Positions 8,698 through 17,568 are shown, counted from the first letter of the stretch. The stretch: DNA of 51,456 nt from Chitinophagaceae bacterium UBA4857 (GCA_002399735.1 DHEF01000054.1:114540-165995); one strand, 5' to 3'. Notes: generated by a model not told the origin, from the sequence alone. Numbers and translations are program-made.

Positions 8698-9330
8698 ATG
8701 GGTAAACCCGCTGCCAGAACATTAGATATGCATGTATGCCCTATGGTTACAGGAATAGTGCCGCATGTTGGCGGCCCAATACTACCACTGGGTGCTGTAC
8801 CAAATGTTTTAATTGGTAATTTTTTTGCTGCTACAGTAGGCACCTCATGTGTTTGTGCCGGCCCACCTGATACCATTATGATGGGTAGCCCAACTGTTTT
8901 TATTGGCGGTAAAATGGCAGCCCGTATGGGCGACGTAACCTCGCATGGCGGAACCATAACACTTGGTATGGCAACTGTTTTAATTGGCGAAGGAGGGGGT
9001 GGTAGTGCTAAAGCATCTGCAAACGTTAATGTTAAGAAAAAAATATTTAATAAAATAGGTGCAAAAAAGGCCGCCGATATGGAAAATAGTGCGGCCTTAA
9101 AAGATGCGGCAAAAGACGGCGACTCAAAAGTAAAAAAAGATAAAAAAGAAGATTATTCCGCAATGTATAGCTTAAAAGATGCGGCCGGTAAGCCATTAAA
9201 TAATATTGGCTATACCATTACTAAACCCGATGGCGAAAGAGTTACCGGCAATACTAATAGTAATGGCGAAACCGAGCAACTGCAAGGCTTTACCGTTGCC
9301 GATTGTAAAATAAGTTTTAATAATAAATAA
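8698..9330 (+). CDS. PAAR-domain spike-tip protein with C-terminal extension
   Basis: Residues 1-95 form a PAAR domain: repeated glycine-rich beta hairpins with His and Cys positions (DMHVCPM, GTSCVCAGPPD, VTSHGGTI) that can bind the tip metal. Residues 100-150 are Lys/Ala/Asp-rich and probably a flexible linker. Residues 155-210 (YSLKDAAGKPLNNIGYTI, then TGNTNSNGETEQL) resemble the small transthyretin-like beta domain often fused to VgrG or PAAR. That domain can act as a docking site for cargo. The protein caps the VgrG needle. The next gene starts 14 bases downstream, which suggests it is the passenger. Confidence 0.85.
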   Translation: MGKPAARTLDMHVCPMVTGIVPHVGGPILPLGAVPNVLIGNFFAATVGTSCVCAGPPDTIMMGSPTVFIGGKMAARMGDVTSHGGTITLGMATVLIGEGGGGSAKASANVNVKKKIFNKIGAKKAADMENSAALKDAAKDGDSKVKKDKKEDYSAMYSLKDAAGKPLNNIGYTITKPDGERVTGNTNSNGETEQLQGFTVADCKISFNNK

Positions 9331-9344
9331 TGTAATTATTTCTA

Positions 9345-11279
9345 ATGGGTGCATCGGAAAAAGATACAGAAACAGCGTTTGAAACCCACGACTTCAGGCA
9401 GGTTGTTGTACTGGTGCGTTATAAGCCGGGCAATCTGGAAGGTTTGGGCAAGGCCGATAGCCTGATGGGTGGCGTAGCCGATAAAGTTGGTGCTGTTACT
9501 TCGGCTATTGATACAGTTGCATCTTATATACCGGGTACTATAAAAGAAGACCCGGCCAAGCCGGTAAAATCGGAAAAAGAATACAACTACTTTGAAACGT
9601 ATGGTAAAAACTGGGACAAAACCTTTAGCAAAATGGAAAGCATGCTACAGGAAAAAATGAACCCGGAAGACTTTACGCTTATATACGATTTTGAAAACCA
9701 GGCAACCGCCGATGACAGAAAAAATGAAGGCAAAAAATTGTTTGATAAATTAAAAAGTGAGTTAAGTAGTTGGAAAGATTATCCATCAGCCATACATTTT
9801 ATTGGCCTGGGTCAGGGCGGCAATATTGCCAATGAAGCCGCCAATCTTTTTAAAGATGAAGAAGCTTTTAAAAAAGACTGGATGATTGGCTCCATCATTT
9901 ACGTTGGAACACCTTTATATAAAGATGTACATGTATTGGACAAGGCCGTTTTAAAAGGCAAGGGCAAGGAAATAAGTTTGGGCAACCGCTACGATCTTAC
10001 CCAGAAAGTAATTGAATATTTTGAACCGGCTGATAAATTGCGTCAGTATGTTGCTGAATGTAACAGCAACCTTTTTACCTATGTGGCAGGTAAAATTATA
10101 CTTCGTTTAGTGGCAGCACTTTCGCATGTTTTAGGCGACCATAAAATGGGTATTGGCGAGGATAATAAAAAAGTGGTGACTGCTTTTGAAAAAGCCAAAG
10201 ACGAATTGGTTAGTGCGGTAGAAGATGTAATTGGCCTGGTAAAAAAACTAATAAGTGAAGCACCAGGCATGATTGATTTTAGCGGGCTGCCGGAGTTTGG
10301 TGATATGTTTAAAGGTTATGACAATATTCCCGGGAAGTGTGCCTCACGAATGGAAAATTTTATTGAAAACGATTTGAAAAAAGCAGTGAGTGGTTTTGGT
10401 GTAGATACAGCCAACCTGCCTATTCAAAATTTTTTTAATTGTTTATCGCCTATATTTTTAACCATTGCCAATTCGTTGGCCGTATTCAAATTTGAATCGC
10501 CGGCTACCGAAGCGCTGGTAGATAAAATTATTGAGAATGCAGGCATTACACATGTACATGCCCCTACACTAACAGCAAGCAAACCGGTAGAGGTAGATGA
10601 GGCATACAACCAGCTTGTATTAGATAAGTTACAACAACAAAAACCGGAAGAAGGTGGACAAATGGTTAATCAGGCATTTACTCATTTAAAAACAATAAAA
10701 GAAAGTAAAGCCAAAAAAGATTTAACACCAGCCGAAAGAACAGCCGTTGCCGCCGCCATTGCCTGTATAACACTACCCATGTTGCCTACTAAAAAAGCAT
10801 TGTATGCTTTTATTTTAAGTAAAATTCCGCTGGGTGGCGCTACTTCTTTTTTAGAGAGCTTAACTACAAATGCTGCCGCCGCACCGTTGAAAAAAATAAT
10901 GCAAAAAGTGCGCAGCAATTTTGAGTTTGACGCTACCGAAAGTGACGACCCCGATAAAATAGGCTTGCAGGCTGCCATTAACAGGCTTGATAAAGAATTA
11001 AAACGCATTATAGGTTTTCTGGACAGTAAAAACTTTGCAGTTGATGAAAGTGTAAATAGCTTGTATTTTATTTACAACAGTCATAACTTAATGCTAAAAG
11101 AGTTTAATGCACAAATACGGGAAACAATTGACAAACAAACAGGATTAAAAACCAAAATGGAACAGACCGGCTACCAGTTTGATGCAAGCAAAAATGATTA
11201 TGTACAAACAAACAGTGGTGAAGAAAGAAATGTGTTGACAACAAAAGAGTTGGAAGAGGAAGAGGCTACAGCAAGTTAA
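9345..11279 (+). CDS. Putative T6SS cargo: alpha/beta-hydrolase-like protein lacking the nucleophile Ser
   Basis: The 644-residue soluble protein directly follows the PAAR gene. Its N-terminal part (about 15-270) looks like an alpha/beta-hydrolase or lipase fold: an opening strand RQVVVLVRY, a strand FTLIYDFEN, the elbow FIGLGQGGN at 152-160, and the strand IIYVGTPLY. A His at residue 266 (GDHKM) stands where lipases have the catalytic His. The elbow should read G-x-S-x-G, but residue 156 is Gly (codon GGT at 9810-9812), one base change from Ser (AGT). The C-terminal 370 residues are helical and Lys-rich with no recognised domain. It may be a lipase-derived toxin using another chemistry, an inactive structural cargo, or an effector carrier. 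Function is inferred from context only. Confidence 0.6.
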   Translation: MGASEKDTETAFETHDFRQVVVLVRYKPGNLEGLGKADSLMGGVADKVGAVTSAIDTVASYIPGTIKEDPAKPVKSEKEYNYFETYGKNWDKTFSKMESMLQEKMNPEDFTLIYDFENQATADDRKNEGKKLFDKLKSELSSWKDYPSAIHFIGLGQGGNIANEAANLFKDEEAFKKDWMIGSIIYVGTPLYKDVHVLDKAVLKGKGKEISLGNRYDLTQKVIEYFEPADKLRQYVAECNSNLFTYVAGKIILRLVAALSHVLGDHKMGIGEDNKKVVTAFEKAKDELVSAVEDVIGLVKKLISEAPGMIDFSGLPEFGDMFKGYDNIPGKCASRMENFIENDLKKAVSGFGVDTANLPIQNFFNCLSPIFLTIANSLAVFKFESPATEALVDKIIENAGITHVHAPTLTASKPVEVDEAYNQLVLDKLQQQKPEEGGQMVNQAFTHLKTIKESKAKKDLTPAERTAVAAAIACITLPMLPTKKALYAFILSKIPLGGATSFLESLTTNAAAAPLKKIMQKVRSNFEFDATESDDPDKIGLQAAINRLDKELKRIIGFLDSKNFAVDESVNSLYFIYNSHNLMLKEFNAQIRETIDKQTGLKTKMEQTGYQFDASKNDYVQTNSGEERNVLTTKELEEEEATAS

Positions 11280-11355
11280 AAGTTAACGCAATAGCCACAA
11301 ATTAATGCGACCAGGTTTAATCAAGGATTGATTGTAAACAATAGAGTTAATATAA

Positions 11356-12198
11356 ATGAGCGTACTTGTTATAAGAAACCCGACAGGAACACAACTTACC
11401 AATATTACAAGTATTGCAGTGGGAGGAGGTATTGCTTTTGGTGAATGCCATTTACAGCTTGCCACCTTACAATTCGATAGGGCTACTATGGCAAGGGCTT
11501 CTGGTTTTGGTTCTTTTTATGTAACTGCAACCCAAGAAGAAATTTATGAACAGTATTGTAGGCTTGATTCACGTCGTCGTGAACAAATTGAAAGATTAGA
11601 ATCGCCAATAATTAAACGTGTAAGTGGTATTACAATTGGATTAAGTTCCGGAGGCTCATTAGATGCTATTACAGACGTTTTACATGGACCTATTGGTCGC
11701 GGAATTGATTTGTTGCAAAATCAAATACGAAGGCCATTATTGAATTTTATTCGCAATAGGGTATTAAATCTTGCAGATATAGGTAGGGATTATGCAATTA
11801 ATGTAGCTGACCAGCAATTTGAGCTAACAACCGGAGTTAGTGGTGGAATGTTTTCATCAATAGATGGGGGTATTTTAAGAGGGGCTAACGGATACTCTAA
11901 CTTTGGCTTAGATGTGAATGCTATTAGCAATCTGAATATTGCTATTATTCAAGTGGGTGGTGGGTTAATAGTGGGAGCAGGTGTTAACCTATTAGTGATA
12001 GGAAATTTCCGATCCTTCAGGTCAATGATTTCCTCTTTCAGATCTTTAGGAGATTCTATATTTACTACATCTGTTGACGATCAACTTTTATTATATCTTG
12101 GTAATGTATTTTCTCATGCACAATGTTATGCCGTTGTTGGCGATGCTGCTGTGGGAGCTATTTTACCTGGTGTGGACCTCAATATAATTGCATCATAA
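11356..12198 (+). CDS. Unrecognised 280-residue protein in the T6SS cargo module
   Basis: I do not recognise a family. The protein is rich in Gly, Ser, Ile and Asn. The N-terminal part has a small beta-rich section (to about 55), then a charged helical stretch with Arg/Glu (about 60-90). Mixed Gly-rich segments follow (IGLSSGGSLDAI, GVSGGMFSSIDGG). A hydrophobic segment near 195-215 (IAIIQVGGGLIVGAGVNLLV) could enter a membrane. There is no signal peptide. Arg codons include more AGA/AGG than in the neighbouring clpV and tssC. It sits between the hydrolase-like gene and clpV, so it could be a second cargo, a pore-forming effector, or an immunity protein. Confidence 0.5.
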   Translation: MSVLVIRNPTGTQLTNITSIAVGGGIAFGECHLQLATLQFDRATMARASGFGSFYVTATQEEIYEQYCRLDSRRREQIERLESPIIKRVSGITIGLSSGGSLDAITDVLHGPIGRGIDLLQNQIRRPLLNFIRNRVLNLADIGRDYAINVADQQFELTTGVSGGMFSSIDGGILRGANGYSNFGLDVNAISNLNIAIIQVGGGLIVGAGVNLLVIGNFRSFRSMISSFRSLGDSIFTTSVDDQLLLYLGNVFSHAQCYAVVGDAAVGAILPGVDLNIIAS

Positions 12199-12211
12199 AA
12201 TTTTATAAAAA

Positions 12212-14701
12212 ATGTCAATCATTTCTCAATACACATTTTCAGCGCAATCAAAACAAGCCTTACACATTGCGGCGAGGTTAGCCAAAGAAAATATGCATGA
12301 ACATTTTTCGGCGGCACATTTATTAAAGGCTTTATTACATAAAGATTTGCCTTTATTAAAATTTTTAGAAGCCAAAGGTGTTGATGTGTACTATATTGAA
12401 GAATGGGCAGAGATAAGAATTGAAAACCACCCCCGATCGGCCAAAGTTAGCAGCGAACCGCAAGCCGCCCCTGATACGGAACCTTTGTTTAAAGAGGCGG
12501 AACATTTACAAACCAAACTACGTTACCACGATATTGAACCGGAATGTTTGTTTATTGCTATTGCAACACCCGGTGTTGCATTTGCCTACGAACAATTAAA
12601 AACTTTTCCTATAAGCTCGGCACAGGTTATACAATGGTATGAGGCGGGTGTAACTGCGGCACCTGCAACTGCTAATGGTATTGGAAAAGCAAACAGCAAT
12701 GGTTCAATAGCCCCTTCTACCCTGGCATCTTTTGAAGCCATTGGTAAATACTGTATTGATAAATTACAACAAGCCAAAAATAACGAGCTGCACGAAGTAA
12801 TTGGCCGTGATAAAGAAATAAGACAGATTTGTGAAATCATCAGTCGTAAAAGCAAAAGCAATGTAATTATTACCGGCGAAGCCGGCGTAGGCAAAACCGC
12901 TTTGTTAGATGGCTTTGCTATTGCCGTAGCCAACAAACATGTACCGCAGCATTTACAAAATATTTCCATTTACCAAATTGATAATGGTGCCATGCTGGCC
13001 GGTGCATCTTACAAGGGCGAGATTGAAGACCGCATTATTAAAATTATACGTGAATTAAACAATGTAGAAAAGCCTGTTTTATTCATTGACGAAATACATA
13101 CACTGATTGATAAAAACAATCCCAACGGTGGCGTAACCAGTATTTTAAAAGCCGAGTTAGCCAAGGGGTATTTAACCGTTATTGGTACTACTACTTTAGA
13201 TGAATATCGTAAAAGCATTGAGAAGGACGAAACCTTTAGCCGTCGTTTTGAAATGGTGAAAGTAAACGAGCCCGATGTTACCATTGCCGAAAAAATGTTA
13301 CGCAATCAGGCTACTTATTACGAATCGCATCATAGCCTTACTATTGCTGATGGTGTATTTGTAGAAACCATTCGCCTGGCCAAACGATTTATCAAAGAAC
13401 GTAAGTTGCCCGACTCTGCATTAGACTTGCTTGACCGCACGTTGGCAGTAACCCGCATGATGACCGATACCAGCAAAGAAGATGTTGCCAAATTACAAAC
13501 CAAACTAAACGAATTAACCAACGAAACCGAAGACGATTTACGTTGGTTGTACCACGAAACACAAACAGGCTTAAGCCCTGTATTACTGGCCCGTTACAAC
13601 GAAGAAAAAGAGTTTAAAAAAATAATTGAGCTGGCCGAAATGCGCAGTTATTTAACTGATTTATTAAATAGCCTGGCAGCAGTAGCCGCCTTAGATAAAA
13701 AAGAAATTGACCCAACTGATATTAGTGCTGTTGTTGCCAATGTAACCGGTATACCTATTGGTAAAATACAAACCAAAGAGCAGCAACGTTTGGTAAACAT
13801 GGAAAACCATTTACGCCATCGTGTAATTGGTCAGGACCATGCATTAAAAACAGTTTCTGATGCTATATTGGAATCACGTTCGGGTTTAAACAAAGCAGGA
13901 CAGCCTATTGCATCGTTTTTCTTTTTAGGACCAACGGGTACGGGTAAAACAGAATTAGCAAAATCCTTAGCCGAGTTTTTATTTCAGGACGAAAACTCTA
14001 TCATACGTTTTGACATGAGTGAGTTTAAAGAAGAACACTCTGCCGCATTATTATACGGTGCCCCTCCCGGTTATGTAGGTTACGAGGAAGGTGGTATGCT
14101 GGTAAATAAAATTCGTCAGCAACCATATGCTATTGTATTGTTTGATGAAATTGAAAAAGCGCATCCATCGGTATTTGATATTTTTTTACAAATATTGGAC
14201 GAAGGAAAAATGCATGACCGTTTGGGCAAAGAAGGCGATTTTTCTAATGCAGTAATCTTGTTCACATCCAATATTGGTGCCGAGCATATCATTAATAGTT
14301 TTGGCGAAGGAAAAATTCCTAAGTCGGATGAAATGATGGAAATAATGAGTAAATATTTCCGTCCGGAATTTTTGGCAAGGGTAACAGAAATTATTCCGTT
14401 TGCGCCGGTAAGTAAAGACAATGTGCTGAAGATTTTTAACATACATCTTAAACCGTTGGCAAAACAACTGGAGTTGCAAGGCATCACCTTGCAAGTAACA
14501 CCTGAGGCTGCGGAACATTTAGCGCATTTAGGTTTTACACCTAAGTATGGTGTACGTCCTTTAAAAGGTGCTATACGTACCTGGTTGCGCAAACCTTTAA
14601 GTCGTATGATTATTAACGAAGAAATTAAAAAAGGCAATACCGTTGTAGTTGGTGTTGCAGAAAAAGATAGTGTGAAAGAATTAACCTGGGAAGTGAAATA
14701 G
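12212..14701 (+). CDS. clpV: T6SS sheath-disassembly ATPase ClpV (TssH)
   Basis: The protein has 829 residues, as expected for a ClpB/ClpV-type AAA+ unfoldase. A Clp N-terminal domain (about 1-150) is followed by a low-complexity linker. The first AAA+ module has Walker A GEAGVGKT (222-229) and Walker B FIDE (291-294). A middle region follows, then the second AAA+ module with Walker A GPTGTGKT (573-580) and Walker B LFDEIEKAHP. ClpV binds contracted TssB/TssC sheath and unfolds it for reuse. The middle region is short compared with housekeeping ClpB, and the gene sits next to tssB and tssC, so ClpV rather than ClpB is the call. It begins 13 bases after the unknown cargo-module gene. Confidence 0.9.
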   Translation: MSIISQYTFSAQSKQALHIAARLAKENMHEHFSAAHLLKALLHKDLPLLKFLEAKGVDVYYIEEWAEIRIENHPRSAKVSSEPQAAPDTEPLFKEAEHLQTKLRYHDIEPECLFIAIATPGVAFAYEQLKTFPISSAQVIQWYEAGVTAAPATANGIGKANSNGSIAPSTLASFEAIGKYCIDKLQQAKNNELHEVIGRDKEIRQICEIISRKSKSNVIITGEAGVGKTALLDGFAIAVANKHVPQHLQNISIYQIDNGAMLAGASYKGEIEDRIIKIIRELNNVEKPVLFIDEIHTLIDKNNPNGGVTSILKAELAKGYLTVIGTTTLDEYRKSIEKDETFSRRFEMVKVNEPDVTIAEKMLRNQATYYESHHSLTIADGVFVETIRLAKRFIKERKLPDSALDLLDRTLAVTRMMTDTSKEDVAKLQTKLNELTNETEDDLRWLYHETQTGLSPVLLARYNEEKEFKKIIELAEMRSYLTDLLNSLAAVAALDKKEIDPTDISAVVANVTGIPIGKIQTKEQQRLVNMENHLRHRVIGQDHALKTVSDAILESRSGLNKAGQPIASFFFLGPTGTGKTELAKSLAEFLFQDENSIIRFDMSEFKEEHSAALLYGAPPGYVGYEEGGMLVNKIRQQPYAIVLFDEIEKAHPSVFDIFLQILDEGKMHDRLGKEGDFSNAVILFTSNIGAEHIINSFGEGKIPKSDEMMEIMSKYFRPEFLARVTEIIPFAPVSKDNVLKIFNIHLKPLAKQLELQGITLQVTPEAAEHLAHLGFTPKYGVRPLKGAIRTWLRKPLSRMIINEEIKKGNTVVVGVAEKDSVKELTWEVK

Positions 14702-14770
14702 ATGTGAGAATTGATAATTGAGGTTGGTAACTGGTCTGTATACTAAAGTCTAAATACTGAATACTTTTTT

Positions 14771-14835
14771 GGTTGCCAGCAGCAGTAACACAGATGATCG
14801 TTCCTTGCGTCGCACTCTTGTACTGCATATCGCTC
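14771..14835 (-). repeat. Dispersed repeat R1, copy between clpV and tssB
   Basis: On the minus strand it reads GCGATATGCAGTACAAGAG, GTGCGACGCAAGGAACGATC, then ATCTGTGTTACTGCTGCTGG. This is the closest match to the consensus along its full length. Together with 14890-14989 it occupies most of the 398-base gap between clpV and tssB; no gene is seen in the rest. Confidence 0.85.
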
Positions 14836-14889
14836 ATCATCATCGTAACAATGCGTAGCGTTAGCTGATGATTGAAAACAAAAGTTGAA

Positions 14890-14989
14890 GGGCTGCCGGA
14901 TGGAAGCGGCACCGAATGCCGCCTTAGCGGCAGTAGGTATAGCGTACATCCGGATATGTAGCTAATTATTGATAGGCTGATGACAGCCC
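14890..14989. repeat. Nested palindromic repeat R2 (GGGCTG...CAGCCC)
   Basis: The outer arms are GGGCTG (14890-14895) and CAGCCC (14984-14989). Inside are a second pair CCGGATG and CATCCGG (14947-14953) and a tight central hairpin TGCCGC-CTTA-GCGGCA (14917-14932). Related elements with the same ends lie at 28150-28260 and 41406-41499. Confidence 0.75.
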
Positions 14990-15099
14990 CAAAACAAGTA
15001 ACACTAACTGGTAAAAAAACTATAGTAATAACATATAAAACTTAGCATTTTAAAAGAATTATCGTAATTTTTCAACAGTAAACCTTAAAACCAGATATT

Positions 15100-15552
15100 A
15101 TGATGGATAGCAACTATGGAATTGGTGGTACCGAAGTGAAAACAGATGCCAGTGAAGCATTTGCAGATATACCCCAAAACAGAACTTTGATGGCCGAATT
15201 ATTAACGAAAGATGCACCTGTAAAACCCGAAGTAGTACACGGCCTGCAAACTATTGAACAGGTATTTGAGCATTATAAACCCGATGTAGAAATTGATTTT
15301 GAAGACGCGGAAGGACAAAGCCGATCGGAAAAATTAAACTTTACTAATCTTGGCGATTTTGGCGCAAAAGGCATTACAGCGCAAAGCAGTTTTTTAAAAG
15401 ATAATGCAGCGCAAAAAGAAGAGTATTACAAAATTATTAAGCAATTAAAAAGTAATAAAATACTGAAAGCTGCATTAGCTAACGCTGATACTAAACATGC
15501 TTTGCTGGATGCCTTACATGGTATGCTGGCGGAGTTGGAAAATAGTAAATAA
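15100..15552 (+). CDS. tssB: T6SS small sheath subunit TssB
   Basis: The 150-residue acidic protein has the TssB-like element IDFEDAEGQ...LNFTNLGDFGAKGI, equivalent to the conserved F-x-x-L-x-D-F region that intertwines with TssC. It also has a helical C-terminal part. It is shorter than proteobacterial TssB (about 165 residues), which is normal for the Bacteroidota form. With TssC it builds the contractile sheath. A divergent hcp begins 17 bases later and tssC follows that, so the three genes form one transcript ending at the terminator at 17591. An AT-rich TAATTTTT lies about 30 bases upstream and may be the promoter. Confidence 0.8.
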   Translation: MMDSNYGIGGTEVKTDASEAFADIPQNRTLMAELLTKDAPVKPEVVHGLQTIEQVFEHYKPDVEIDFEDAEGQSRSEKLNFTNLGDFGAKGITAQSSFLKDNAAQKEEYYKIIKQLKSNKILKAALANADTKHALLDALHGMLAELENSK

Positions 15553-15569
15553 TTTATAAAACTCTTATC

Positions 15570-16154
15570 ATGTCATTTGTTTCAATATTTTCAGTATCGT
15601 CATCTGGTAGCACACATAACTTTCAGGTTATTGATTTTGATGTGGTAATGCAGGCGCAGGTAGATAGTTTAGGTGTACCCACAGGCGTGATGCGTTGCAA
15701 TAGATGTGTAGTAGTAGTTAGAAGTGAGGCCGACAGACAAGCAGAACAAGTATTATTAGAATGGATGAGTACTCCCGGTATGAAAAAAAGCTGTATGCTT
15801 ACAGTTGGCGATCCCGTTAACAGGGCTGCCAGCAGATCGGGCACTGGTAATGATATGGGCAGACAAAAAATTAGATTGGTTGATACTTACTGTATAGGTT
15901 ATCATCTTCAATTTACTACAGAACATTCTGATTACAGATCTGGCGCAAGACAAAGAGATATGACCAATTATTCTGATGATGCTTATACGATTGTCTTAAC
16001 ACTATCGCCATTAAGTGTGAATATCCAGGACAGATTTGACGTTAACTCTCCTAGTTATGTTGTTAGCAATGCAGAAGAAGGTGGAGATTCGGGAAGTGGA
16101 TCAGGCAGTGCTGGTTCGTCCTCGGAAAGTGTATCATCCTTTAGAGCAGATTAA
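15570..16154 (+). CDS. Divergent Hcp-like protein with Ser/Gly tail
   Basis: The 194-residue protein aligns along its first 155 residues with the Hcp at 5087. It shares the opening strand MSFVSIFSV, the Q-x-D-x-x-G-x-P turn (AQVDSLGVP), a strand before LLEWMSTP, the strand IRLVDTYCIGY, and a final strand TIVLTLSPLSVNI. It carries an insertion of about 20 residues before the last strands, four Cys residues, and a Ser/Gly/Glu-rich tail of about 30 residues. Almost every Arg codon is AGA, whereas tssC next door uses mainly CGT, so the gene may have a separate history. It sits between tssB and tssC. It may be a specialised tube ring, a tube initiator, or a carrier with a flexible tail. Confidence 0.7.
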   Translation: MSFVSIFSVSSSGSTHNFQVIDFDVVMQAQVDSLGVPTGVMRCNRCVVVVRSEADRQAEQVLLEWMSTPGMKKSCMLTVGDPVNRAASRSGTGNDMGRQKIRLVDTYCIGYHLQFTTEHSDYRSGARQRDMTNYSDDAYTIVLTLSPLSVNIQDRFDVNSPSYVVSNAEEGGDSGSGSGSAGSSSESVSSFRAD

Positions 16155-16188
16155 AAAATAAAAAAACAAACCTTATAAACTATCCATA

Positions 16189-17568
16189 ATGAGCGAAGAA
16201 TTACAACAACAAGCTACCGGCCAGCCTGAAAGAGTACAGGAACGCCCCAAGATTGATAACCCTTTAGAGTTATTAAAAAAAGGTAGCGAAAGTCTGGCAA
16301 AATTTGGCGGCTTTGATTTAATTGAATCTTCCATAGAAGGATCGGCAAACTTAAACCCTGAGCGTAAAGCAAGGCGTAATATATTTTTAACCGAAGCCCA
16401 AAAGAAAGACGAACGTGAAGCACTGAAAAAAGCTTTATCACTTTGGGCTGAGGTACTGGAAGGCAGTAACGAAATATCGGACATGGTAAATACTGCCGAA
16501 CAAAAGGCAGAACAATGCCAGAAAGTATTGGAAAAAAACTTAGCGAAGGCGGTAGAGGAAACACGCAACCTGGAAAGATCGTACCGTAACGTAGCACTTT
16601 TTTTTAAAAACACCGAAAGCGATAAACTAAAAAACGTTTCGTTTATTAACTGCGAAGCCGATCAGTTAAAAGACTTAGACAATACCCGTTTTATTGACCA
16701 TATTGGTGCCGAACTAAAACAAAACTATGACCGCCTTGACTTACGTAATAACTACAGCCTATTAGTTGTACCCGGTTATTTAGGCAGCAATAAAGTAGTG
16801 GAAAAATGGGCCAAGATGGCGCATGAAAACAAAGTAATGCTGGTTACCGACTTTGAACATTTAGACGCTCCGGATGATGTGATGGAAATGTTTGAAATAG
16901 CTAACCTTACCGGTGGCGATAAATACCGCAGTAATGTAATGATGAGTTGTAACTGGCTGGTAGGCCGTGGTAAATTTGCCGAGCTTGGCGAAGAAGAAGA
17001 TTTATACGTACCACCGTCAGGAGCATTAGCTGGCAGCATTTATAAAACATTAATGAGCCAGGTAGCAGCCGGTAAAAAACATGGTAGTATTAACGAAGTA
17101 GATGGTGTAAAATTTGACCTGAAAAAAAGTGAAATAGCCAATCTGGAAAAAATGGGCTTAGTACCCATGGTAAAAGAGTATGGTAAGGTAATGGCATTCT
17201 CGGCCAAAACATTATTTAATGGTGACAACTTAGGTTTACAAACCTATTCGGTTGTACGTGTGTTTGATTATGTTACCAAAGTGTTGATGGATTTCTTAAA
17301 CCGTCGTGCATTTGAAAACTTTAACGCCAGCACCCGTAAAGATTTGCAGGGGCAGATTGTTAAATTCCTAGACAGCATTACCGGACCGGGTAAACTAATT
17401 GAAGATTTTACCATTCGTCGTTTTGAGCAAGACCCCAACCAAAAAGATCGTATTCATTTAGACATACACATGAAGCCTTATTTCCCGGCTAAAAACTTTA
17501 TGATTAAAATGGATGGTCAAAAAGGTGATGATGGCACCAACTGGGATAGCAGCTACGACCAACAATAA
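16189..17568 (+). CDS. tssC: T6SS large sheath subunit TssC
   Basis: The 459-residue protein has the Bacteroidota TssC pattern: LKKGSESLAKFGGFDLIE near the N-terminus, LVVPGYLGSNKVVEKWAKMA, VGRGKFAELGEEED..VPPSGALAGSI, and the C-terminal LDIHMKPYFPAKNFMIKMDG strand that joins neighbouring sheath protomers. TssB/TssC heterodimers polymerise around the Hcp tube and contract to fire it. It is the last gene of the rightward arm and is followed by a strong hairpin terminator. Arg codons are mostly CGT, unlike the preceding Hcp-like gene. Confidence 0.9.
   Translation: MSEELQQQATGQPERVQERPKIDNPLELLKKGSESLAKFGGFDLIESSIEGSANLNPERKARRNIFLTEAQKKDEREALKKALSLWAEVLEGSNEISDMVNTAEQKAEQCQKVLEKNLAKAVEETRNLERSYRNVALFFKNTESDKLKNVSFINCEADQLKDLDNTRFIDHIGAELKQNYDRLDLRNNYSLLVVPGYLGSNKVVEKWAKMAHENKVMLVTDFEHLDAPDDVMEMFEIANLTGGDKYRSNVMMSCNWLVGRGKFAELGEEEDLYVPPSGALAGSIYKTLMSQVAAGKKHGSINEVDGVKFDLKKSEIANLEKMGLVPMVKEYGKVMAFSAKTLFNGDNLGLQTYSVVRVFDYVTKVLMDFLNRRAFENFNASTRKDLQGQIVKFLDSITGPGKLIEDFTIRRFEQDPNQKDRIHLDIHMKPYFPAKNFMIKMDGQKGDDGTNWDSSYDQQ

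Noticed and set aside
112..17568. An extracellular contractile injection system or phage tail instead of a T6SS
   Set aside because: ClpV, TssK, two Hcp proteins and the membrane proteins TssN and TssO are present, while tail-terminator and tape-measure genes are absent.
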